From Micropterix aruncella (taxonomy: Eukaryota > Arthropoda > Insecta > Lepidoptera > Micropterigidae), in NCBI GenBank assembly GCA_944548615.1, contig OX155963.1, positions 28,227,659 to 28,291,658 on the forward strand: 64,000 bases of DNA. The letters run 5' to 3'. The notes beneath the pieces were generated by a model that saw only the letters and a program-made list of their open reading frames with translations, was not told the DNA's origin and made no database searches. Positions 55,920-64,000 of the stretch are shown piece by piece; the first letter of the stretch is position 1, and each line of letters opens with the position of its first letter. The position numbers and the translations under genes are program-made.

Positions 55920-56345
55920 TTTCACACGAAATACTACATTCCCAAAGTATCGTCGGCCAAACTACTTCGTATCTTATTGGCAAGATAATTAGCAGCGGAG
56001 AACGCCCGCTCAGCTTCTACGCTTGTAGGCACTACATACTTTAAGGCATTGTGTGCTAGCGTTAAGTATCTACCCATCGATCCACCTGATTCATAAAGAG
56101 TTATCTACTTCTTTATAATCGTTTCGATAAGGGGAATTCGAGCGGGCGATGGACAAATATTTATCACGACAGAGTTAAAAGTTTGCTCTAGCTCTTCTTG
56201 CAATGTCAGAGCTCGAGTAACCGTGTTCTCTTCCGCGTTAGCAGCATAAACAGCTTGACTCTATTATTTTCAGCAACAACAGAAAGGGACACTTCGTCAT
56301 CATCCACTTCGACGGCGGATGTCGAATTAAACTTCATTTTCTGTA
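55920..56345 (-). pseudogene. hAT transposase C-terminal (dimerisation) region
   Basis: Minus reading: SGGSMGRYLTLAHNALKYVV then PTSVEAERAFSAANYLANKI and RSSLADDTLGM before a stop at about 55937. P-[ST]-S-x-x-[AS]-E-R-x-FS is the hallmark of the hAT C-terminal dimerisation domain. Upstream, ALTLQEELEQTFNSVV, ICPSPARIPLIETIIKK and stops or frameshifts. The remainder of the transposase is absent. Confidence 0.75.
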
Positions 56346-56373
56346 TTAACTAATTAATTTCCCTTGGAATCAC

Positions 56374-56873
56374 ACTTTTTGGTTGAATAATTTTCAATCC
56401 CGCAAATCCCGAGGGATCTCGCACTCTAATCCCGCAGTGAGCGGGACAGATGAGATCATGCGGGATCTCGGTATTTAGAGATCTCGGTATACCGAGATTG
56501 GAAGCACTAATCCGGCCCTTGATTTTGATACATCTTCAATAAAATCTGCAACATTGCAATGGTTTTGCGTATGCATAACACATTGGTAATATCGCACTTT
56601 ACGTAAAGAGTTTTTTTTATGTCATTTTTTGGTTGAATAATTTTCAATCCCGCAAATCCCGAGGGATCTCGCACTCTAATCCCGCAGTGAGCGGGACAGA
56701 TGAGATCATGCGGGATCTCGGTATTTAGAGATCTCGGTATACCGAGATTGGAAGCACTAATCCGGCCCTTGATTTTGATACATCTTCAATAAAATCTGCA
56801 ACATTGCAATGGTTTTGCGTATGCATAACACATTGGTAATATCGCACTTTACGTAAAGAGTTTTTTTTATGTC
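56374..56873. repeat. Exact tandem duplication of a 250-bp unit
   Basis: The block around GGTTGAATAATTTTCAATCC at 56381 is repeated at 56631 with no difference that I can see, through TTTTTTTTATGTC. Inside each unit are CCGCAGTGAGCGGGA and TCTCGGTATACCGAGA palindromes and a CTCGGTATACCGAGATTGGA then AGCACTAAT end that reads, in reverse, like a hAT terminus. Confidence 0.9.
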
Positions 56874-57103
56874 GCAATATATAATTCAGTCGTTTATGAT
56901 GCGATCCACTTTTAAGAGGTCGATTAATTTAAAACGTTCTGCTTTCCCGCGATTTACATGCGGCTCGTAGCCATTAATAGCGATTTAAGAGACCGCTTGA
57001 GAAAAGAATTCCAATCGATGAAGATTATGCGCTTCATGAAGGTGCTAATGACTGTATGAAATATGGTTTGGTCGTTAACGCTTCCGAGCAAATAGAGAGC
57101 AAC

Positions 57104-57723
57104 TACAACGGGCGAACCCGTCACCTCAGGAAGTTTTAACGATTAGTCGTTCTCTCTCCCGTGAAGTGAACGCAGAAGACTTGGACAAAACAGTCCACCG
57201 TCAAGCTGCGCCACATGCCCGTAAGAGGCCAAGGCCTAGGTGTGTTACCCAGCGGGCTTACACTCACGCCCTTATTACCAATTGCGACCAGATTACTCCG
57301 GTCTCTCGATTGGTTACGAGTTCGAGGTCGCTTGCGCGGTCCTCTCCCCTACGAAGCAGTGAAACGGTGTATACCGAATCTATCGCGGACCACGGCATCC
57401 TTTACCCGGCTGTTCATCCAGGATCGGGTAGCCGATGGTCATTTCAAGAGCAGTCGACGTAAGGTCCGCCACCACCCCCGCTCTATAGGAAACAGTACTG
57501 CTTCCAGAGTTCCCCGACTGCACAATTGATTGGCTTACGCCGCACGGTACGCAGACCGTCCAGGATCGCCAGAAGGTTAATTCCTAGGGGAAACTAACCC
57601 TAAGGCCAGAGCCCTACCCGGGCTCGCACTTCATGCGTGGAGGCTGCCGGATGGGTGTTGAGCCGTGAGTGTGACCAACCCTGAACAGAATGGGTCTTCG
57701 TGGCCAACTCGGCAAGGGCCCAT
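57104..57723 (-). mobile_element. R670 retroposon, copy 6 (head-to-head with type 3)
   Basis: The plus strand begins AACGGGCGAACCCGTCACCT then CAGGAAGTTTTAACGATTAG and ends GTTCGTGGCC-like 5' region GTCTTCGTGGCCAACTCGGC then AAGGGCCCATTAGC. Modules are in reverse order, type 1. The terminal GTCGACAACCCTAGTT is shortened here. Confidence 0.8.
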
Positions 57724-58290
57724 TAGCTAACTAATGGGCGGACCTTGCGACCGTGCGACGCCAGCCAATGGGTTGTGGACTCTTTACTGAACTAACTAAT
57801 GTGACTAATTACAGAAGGAGTGTGGGGACTAAGGAAATATACTATATCTTAAGCAGCGGGGATGGATGTTGACCTGTCGTCAACCACTCATGAAATAACA
57901 AATTGGCTACCTGATCCTGAATTCAGAGCGGGGGAAAAGATGCCAATGGTCCGCGATAGATTCGAATTGAATCACCGCTGAATATACAGAAGGTAAAAGT
58001 AGCGCAAGCGAATTTGGACCCGTAACCAGTCGGTAGGTTATAGGTATCATGATGATTAAATCCAGACGGATATATTCTTCCAAAACTGGTAGTCAGGAGC
58101 GAGGCTGCACGCTGGGTACCTTTCCCGGTGCCTCGCCGTAAGGCATTGGCCTCTGACGAGCATGCTGGCTTAGCTAGACGGTAGATTTGTATTGTCTCTA
58201 AGTTTTCTACGCTCACCTCACGGAAGATAGAACGATCACTATCGTTAAAACTTCCTGAGGTGACGGGTTCGCCCGTTGTAGTTGACAACT
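57724..58290 (+). mobile_element. R670-related type-3 unit
   Basis: GGACCTTGCGACCGTGCGAC opens the unit; then TGGTCCGCGATAGATTCGAA, GTAGCGCAAGCGAATTTGGA, GTGCCTCGCCGTAAGGCATT, GGAAGATAGAACGATCACTA, and the conserved 3' end CCTGAGGTGACGGGTTCGCC then CGTTGTAGTTGACAAC. Diverged in the middle, conserved at the 3' end. 58300-58520 has further R670-like words (GTGGGTCCGGATCCAATCTG). Confidence 0.65.
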
Positions 58291-58574
58291 CAAGTTGTTA
58301 GTATAACTCCCATCCGGTAACCTCTTTGAAAATGGGTGAACCTGAAAATGACTATGTTTCCCAGTCACGGCTGTGTCGTAGACAAGTGGGTCCGGATCCA
58401 ATCTGGAGAAATACCTCGGGCAATCAACTGTGCACCCCAATAAATAACGGAGGGTCTGGAATCGTAGGGAAACGGGGGGTCAAAAACGAAGAATTACAAA
58501 TTTACAAATAAATTAATAGTTTAAAAAAAACGCAAAAAACACGCTTTTATAAATGCACGTACAAATCAAAAAAA

Positions 58575-59272
58575 TCAGTCCTCGGCACGTTTCTCACCCT
58601 GGCTTGGGTGGGATCTTTAACCACCTACTACCCTATTATATTTACGCGTCAATATACATCGTATATAGATATATCAATATTATTCTATTTAAACTCTCCA
58701 TGTACAGGTCTACATACATTTTATACATCAATATTTACACTATTATGTCAATATTTACACTATTTACCTATGTGAATATTTACACTATTTACACTCATAA
58801 TTTACAAGTCAATATATAAAAGGTTTCATTTCGTGACCTTTCTCACAAGTGCAAACACGAGTATGATACGATATTCTATCATGGAATGCCAGTTTTTGTC
58901 TTCCGGCTTCATCATCAGACCTTGAAACATAATCGTGGTCAAAGTTCATTACAAGACCTTTCTAACAAGTCCAAACACGGCTATGATATGATATTCCACC
59001 ATGGAATGTCAGTTCCTATCTTCCGGCTTCATCATCAGACCTTGAAACCTAATCGTGGTCAAAGTTCATTCCAAGACTTTTCTAACAAGTCCAAACACAG
59101 ATATGATACGATGTTCCATCATGAAGTTCCAATTCATATTTTCCGACTCCATCATCAGATCAGTTCGACAGTACCATATTATTGTATTATCATCAGAACT
59201 ACATACAGCTGCCAATTTTCATGACGCTACGATCCTTGGAAGATGGTTAAATTAGTTACCTTAGATTCCATT
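58575..59272 (+). repeat. TR120 element, right copy (inverted relative to the left copy)
   Basis: 120-bp units start near 58901, 59021 and 59141 with TTCCGGCTTCATCATCAGAC. It ends at 59272 at the same base as the left copy. Near its start the block TCGGCACGTTTCTCACCCTG then GCTTGGGTGGGAT lies in the opposite orientation relative to the left copy. Confidence 0.75.
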
Positions 59273-59404
59273 GTATAGTTAGTTACAGACAGCGTGTCAG
59301 TTGCAAGAACAAGCACAAATTTTATTTTCAATCAATAATCATTATTTATTAATTTGACGCCTAATTATTGGAACGTTTTTTTTAACCATTAAATCATTTA
59401 CCAT

Positions 59405-59623
59405 TTAACCCGTCGGACGCCAATAGTGACTATAGGCACTTTGCGTCGTTTGACAGATCCGCGCGTAACCGTTTCGGCCGGCCCCCATATATATTACATA
59501 AATATATAATATACACGACTAACAAGATTACTTACCACGATATTGTCAGTATTAATTTACAAAATCGACCAAAAAGTTGAGGCGCAGTTCTTTTCGCGCG
59601 AAGGCTGGCTTTCGAGCGGTTAA
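59405..59623. mobile_element. Possible piggyBac-type MITE
   Basis: TTAA at 59405-59408 and 59620-59623. Left end CCCGTCGGACGCC, right end reverse-complemented CCGCTCGAAAGCC; 211 bp. Ends only partly complementary. Confidence 0.4.
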
Positions 59624-61371
59624 GCAATATCGTAATGTAAGTAATACATGGGTGGCCATATTGTAAATAGTTATAGGGGATTTTTTAAACAACCGCCATC
59701 AAAATGAGAATTGCTCTCGTGACTATTATACAGACACGGAGCTCGTATAGGTATACATACCTATGTACTTTGTATTTGCATATCCTGGATTACGTAATCG
59801 ATTAATCGGATTAGTCCGGATTACGTGCGAGCCATTGTGTTAGTATGAATCATCTTGTACATTGCCTAAAACGAAATGGCATACCTTCGCAGATGTGTTC
59901 ACAGCCATACATGCATACACCGGATCGAATATAAAGGAATCATAATATAAGATAGGCCATATGCCTCTCTCCGAATAGGTACTTACTGCGTAACGAACTT
60001 GCTTACCTATATTAAAACGGAATGTGTAATTACATTAGTGTAAATCGAAAATATTGCGAAATTTAAGTGTTATTTTTTTTAAACAAGTCAAAAACTGAAT
60101 AAAATTTAATAAAATGGGATCATCATAAAAAATATCAAAATGATGATCCTGTGACAAAGTGACATTTGCAAAAATTCTTGAACTCGCAGTCCATACCCGT
60201 CAAGAATACCAGTGTCGCCAACGTGTAAAGTACTTCATTTGCGAAATTGACTGTATTGCAGTGATTCGGAAATTTGAACGGCCGCGGTCTTCGCAACGTG
60301 TTTATGCAAACAACTATTGTTTTTTCATTCTCGATTACCATTTTGTATTGAAAATACATCATTTATAGTTTTTCATCTGTAATTATTCCCGCAAGATTCT
60401 ACCGCAATCATTCTATTATAGGCCGTCGAAACCTCGGGGGACCTGTGCATTTTTCGGGACCCTCTTTAGGCTGTCAAACATTCTGACGACGATATAGTGT
60501 AGAATGGACATGTTCATTAACACGATCGCACCGTTAAAATGGGTTGTTAAACATTTCTGACAACGATTATGTCGCGAAGCAGACGCGAATATAAACGAAA
60601 TACGATCGCGCAGACTGGCAGCGGCAAACTGTCGATAATTTATAACAATTATGCTATTTGTGGGATCAAAAACATTATTAAACATTCTCTCCTTGAAATT
60701 TCAATTCAATTATTTTTTTGTGTATTAGAAACAATTTAAAAAAATATGATTGCAATGATCCCTTGTCGCGGAGCTTCTAAAAGGCGTGGGGCCTATCGGT
60801 GCCTGCTTGGCCTATTGGATAATCCGGCAATGCCTGGAGTCCTCAGAAATGGGTTAATGGAAATTTTGGTGTATTTGGAAAATATGCGCTTTTCGCGAGT
60901 TTTTCAGGTTTCTCGGCTATTATTTTCCTGCGTTATTTATTGCGTATTACATCCATGCGTTATTAGGCTAAGTTATTTTTCGTAATTTTTATTCTTTTAT
61001 ATTTTTTTTACGATGTGGTCGAATTCTCAAATAAGCGCCCTAAAAACTTTGGAAACAGTAATTCAAACCAAACGCGAAACCTGAAATTATTTTTTTACAA
61101 CACCCATTTAATATATAAACTAAGGAAATATATTTATTATTTAAACTAAGGTTTATTTAAACTAAGGCAAACTTTTTCCTTTCTAATAATAATAATTGAT
61201 AGATACATTTTTGAAAAATTTGAACTAGGGATTTTTTCATTTTCATTTAGTTATATTAAATAAATACAGTTACATCTAATTAAATCCCCTAAATATTAAA
61301 ATTGTATTTCGTCATTAAAAATCTTGGTTGCGGAATATTCGAGAATGGACCGGGATTACGAGTGTTGCCTA
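59624..61371. other. AT-rich; no supported gene
   Basis: Contains a TAATCGATTAATCGGATTAG palindromic patch near 59797. Open frames at 60135-60985 have no recognised domain. Confidence 0.4.
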
Positions 61372-61465
61372 ATTGTTTTGCCTGGCGAAGAACAAAATGA
61401 AGTATGAAGAGCTGACAGCTAACCTTCGCTAGTTGGAGAGGCACCCTAAGAAGAAGAATTAAAAA
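61372..61465 (+). mobile_element. LINE 3' terminal fragment
   Basis: Reads KNKMKYEELTANLR, stop, then GGAGAGGCACCCTAAGAAGA: the same protein end and 3' end as the LINE at 41763-42340. Confidence 0.65.
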
Positions 61466-61527
61466 TCGTCGGAAAGAGTAATAATTATAATTGCAACTTC
61501 ATTAAACGCAAAATTTCACGAAACGAT

Positions 61528-63373
61528 TCCATTTAATATTTTTATTTTATTTTATTTATTTCCCAAAACATAATTAACCTTACAGATGATTCCAAATCGT
61601 TAATTATTTTTCTAGGCTATTATTCTAGATTATAACTATTATTCTACTATAGGCTATTATTATAATTCTACTGTTAATAATATTATTATTACTCTACTCC
61701 ATTACTATTACTATCATTATTATTCTAATATATAAATCATTATTCTAGACTATAGCAAACGAGACGGAGACATCCGTTAGAGCGTAATATTAAACTATTA
61801 TATTTACATATGTATATCTAATGTTTATATAACCTTTTTTATTATACTAGTTATTCCTTTTTAACAATTTTAATACTACATATTTATCTAATTATTTGAT
61901 TGCTAAGAAATGCCATTACCATACTTTTCAGTTGTGCTAAGTTCACCGTCCAAATATCCAATTCTGGCTCAGTCGAACATAGTGCATTTAGGGTACGAAG
62001 CGTCCGCACTGTGAAGCAGTGTTGAACGATGTTAGTTCTAGCTCGCGGTAACGCGAACAATACATGAGTCCGAGCACGGTAGTAATTGGTGGGTACGAAT
62101 AGACCGATTCTTATAAGGATGGTGGGATTATCAACGAACCCCCTAAGCAGTTTATATATGTGGCAGATTGACAGCCAATCTCTTCTTACACTTAATGAGT
62201 TGTACCCAACCATCCCCAGAATAAATGCCGTAGGATATAGAAAGGGATAATATCCATGCTGTTTAAAGTATAGGAACCTCAGAAAGCGTTTCTGTATACT
62301 CTCTAGCCTGGATATGTAGCTATTTTCGTAAGGACTCCATATTGCCGCGTTGACTTCTAATCTGCTCCGAATTAGGGAATTGAATAGGAGGCGCATGACA
62401 AATGTGTTGTTGAACTGCCTCATGCTTCTCATTACAAAACCTAACAATTTATAAGAATTATCAACTAGGGTGTAGATGTGCTGTCTGTATGTCAACCGTG
62501 AGTCAAAGGTCACTCCAAGGTCCCTTGTGTGATTTACTCGTGATAGTGCCTTGCCATCAATGTCATAACTATGTACAAGCGAGGCGTCACCTCGCGAGTA
62601 CGTCATGATAGAACATTTGCCGGTATTGAAGTATAGCTTGTGGTTTATGCTCCAAAGATACACGGCGTCTATGTCATCCTGCAGTAATGTACAGGATTCA
62701 TTACTGCCCGTTCTTGTGAATAATTTTAGGTCATCCGCGAAAATCAGGCAGTTGGTTTTTGTAACTACGTCTGGCAATGTATTCACGAGCAAATTAAACA
62801 GTAATAGGCCCAGATTTGATCCCTGGCTCACCCCAGAGTGTGTAAAGTACAAATCTGATGTTGATCTCCCATATTTAACGAATTGCTGGCGGTCTCTCAG
62901 GTAACTGGCGAAGAACTGCAGGAGTGTATGTGAGCACCCCACTGTTGCCAGTTCCCTGAGCAATATATCATTATCGACCCGGTCGAATGCTTTTCGAAAG
63001 TCAAAATAGGCTACGTCCACCTGACAACCTCTCTGGGAGTCAAATTGTTCCGCTACGTATTCAGTGAACACTGAGAGGTTTGTAGTGGTGGAACGTCCTG
63101 GCCGAAAACCATGCTGAGCGTCTGATAACTTACCACTTACCTGCCTATATAGATATTTGTGGATAATAGTCTCAAACAATTTGGCCGCAGATGAAAGGAT
63201 AGCCACTGGTCTGTAGTTCTCTACGTCAGATTTCGCCCCCGACTTATGTATTGGGATGACGCGGCTAATTTTCCATCTCGACGGATAGATCCCACTAGAG
63301 ATACTTAAATTGAAAATGTGTCGTAAGGGTTCAACCAAAAAAGATTGACATGCCTTTAATATGTTGCATTTAA
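61528..63373 (-). mobile_element. LINE insertion with short TSD and A-rich tail
   Basis: (T)CCATTTAA at 61528-61536 and TGCATTTAA at 63365-63373 flank the element (61537-63364). The tail is rc of TTTTTATTTTATTTTATTTA; a 347-bp 3' UTR follows, then the RT frame. The 5' end is truncated inside the RT-proximal region. Confidence 0.75.
61884..63364 (-). CDS. LINE reverse transcriptase, long open frame (5'-truncated)
   Basis: RT domain with motifs in order: LVEPLRHIFNLSISSGIYPS; SRVIPIHKSGAKSDVENYRP (motif 1); QHGFRPGRSTTTNLSVF (motif 2); VAYFDFRKAFDRVDNDILL (motif A, catalytic Asp); HSGVSQGSNLGLLLFNLLVN (motif B); CLIFADDLKLF (motif C, FADD); LGVTFDSRLT (motif E region); then the thumb and C-terminal region. 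In motif B the usual PLLF is LLLF, and the FADD box replaces YADD as in many CR1/Jockey-like LINEs. No stop for about 493 codons. The upstream ATG at 63378-63380 lies in flanking DNA beyond the TSD, so it is not the native start. The apurinic endonuclease domain is missing, so it cannot be autonomous. Confidence 0.85.
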
Positions 63374-63410
63374 CGCGCATTTACATTAATTTTGCATATT
63401 ATTATTTAAT

Positions 63411-63606
63411 GGGCGACGCAAATGATGCTGTCGATGCGTTGTTGGAATGTTTACAAGCCTGTTTGAGATGTTTTTTTAACGAATACCTTTTCGGCGAAAT
63501 GATTTTCGTAACTAATTTACCGCCATCTATTACCGACCCAGAGAACAAGTTGCAAATGCTTATGAATCCGGTACTTACTCGAGATGATTGCAGTGTTCAC
63601 CACTAG
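63411..63606 (+). CDS. Small open frame of unknown nature
   Basis: ATG at 63411 opens a 65-codon frame (MGDANDAVDALLECLQACLR start) in DNA that flanks the LINE; its middle is hydrophobic/acidic and the end reads ITDPENKLQMLMNPVLTRDD. It lies just past the polyadenylation signal of the Ly6 gene, on the other strand. It is not recognised and may be chance. Confidence 0.2.
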
Positions 63607-63652
63607 ATGGCATCACCAAACAAAACAAAAAAAAAATACATTAAAAAATGTG

Positions 63653-63658
63653 TTTATT
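63653..63658 (-). terminator. Polyadenylation signal of the Ly6-type gene
   Basis: AATAAA on the minus strand, about 96 bp after the stop codon at 63754-63756. Confidence 0.6.
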
Positions 63659-63753
63659 GAAACATATAAATGATATTCATCCACTATTACAAAGTATATA
63701 TTTATATAGGACAGACAATATAATTTAGTAGTTTTTGCTTTTCGCTTTATAAT

Positions 63754-63968
63754 TTAGAACAGCATGGTAATAAGTTTATAGAGAGTACCAATTGCTACTA
63801 TGGTGAATGCTGGACTGATGATCACAGCTGAGTTGCATAGATCTCCAGTGCAAAAGAAACACCTTGCCTGGCGATTCCTGGCTTTCTCATCTTTCACCAG
63901 CCCTTTGCAAACCGTATCAAATCTTTTGGCGTTGACGCAACGTCGTATCTGGTCAGGTCGGGAGCTCG
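63754..63968 (-). CDS. Terminal exon of a Ly6/uPAR-type GPI-anchored protein
   Basis: Acceptor TTGATTGTTTTCCAG (63983-63969) precedes an exon that enters with two bases of a split codon and encodes 70 residues to TAA. It reads DQIRRCVNAKRFDTVCKGLV, then NRQARCFFCTGDLCNSA, then a hydrophobic tail VIISPAFTIVAIGTLYKLIT then MLF. Cysteines ending in C-x-x-C-x-x-x-x-CN are the C-terminal signature of three-finger Ly6/uPAR domains; a small-residue site (NSA) followed by a hydrophobic end is a GPI-attachment signal. Such insect proteins sit on the outer membrane leaflet and act in septate junctions, channel regulation or sleep (known for the family, not shown here). Earlier exons are off the right edge. 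No defects seen, and the only convincing host-gene sequence in the window. The exact paralogue cannot be told. Confidence 0.75.
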
Positions 63969-64000
63969 CTGGAAAACAATCAAAAATTATAAGACTTTTG

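Noticed and set aside
63361..63410. Native start codon for the 498-codon RT frame at 63378-63380
   Set aside because: The TSD at 63365-63373 shows that the element ends at 63364; the ATG is in flanking DNA.

Overview
This window is AT-rich intergenic or intronic DNA from an insect, most probably a moth or butterfly. That assignment is an inference from base composition, GT-AG introns, the mix of LINE, RTE, mariner, piggyBac, hAT and Penelope-like remnants, and an insect-type Ly6/uPAR exon. No operons, rRNA, CRISPR or bacterial genes are visible. Nearly all recognisable coding sequence is decayed transposable-element protein.

Layout. 1-5 kb: end of a LINE, an element with 120-bp internal repeats, a TTAA-flanked piggyBac remnant, and a 670-bp retroposon (called R670 here) lying beside a SINE-like repeat that is split by a hAT element. 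5-17 kb: a GC-rich block, a degenerate ~115-bp tandem array, broken reverse transcriptase (RT) pieces, a transposase-type helix-turn-helix remnant, several fold-back MITEs. 17-31 kb: Penelope-like termini with perfect palindromes, a hAT MITE with an 8-bp target-site duplication (TSD), a promoter-like patch, and a three-exon Mutator-like gene (23973-25712, minus) that I assembled from splice sites; then R670 and RTE copies. 31-46 kb: two Penelope-like GIY-YIG modules, a mariner with both inverted repeats that is split by a LINE fragment carrying a (TA)n run, a tRNA-headed SINE, more LINE ends. 46-59 kb: a LINE reading frame split by R670, two TA- or TTAT-flanked fold-back elements, two more R670 copies with 13-15 bp TSDs, a hAT transposase end, an exact 250-bp tandem duplication, and a head-to-head R670 pair. 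59-64 kb: the second 120-bp-repeat element in inverted orientation, a LINE with a long open RT frame, and the last exon of a host Ly6/uPAR-type GPI-anchored protein at the right edge.

How it fits together. The only good host-gene evidence is the Ly6 terminal exon (63754-63968, minus); its earlier exons lie beyond the right edge. The rest is a layered record of insertions, many with readable TSDs: R670 inside a LINE and inside a SINE-like repeat, hAT inside the same SINE-like repeat, LINE inside mariner, a TTAT-flanked MITE inside a SINE, Penelope termini against R670 and against the Mutator-like gene. The most novel-looking items are the R670 family (12-15 bp TSDs, no poly-A tail, conserved 3' stem-loop), the palindromic Penelope termini, and a recurring set of perfect short-loop hairpins with arms of 12-23 bp.
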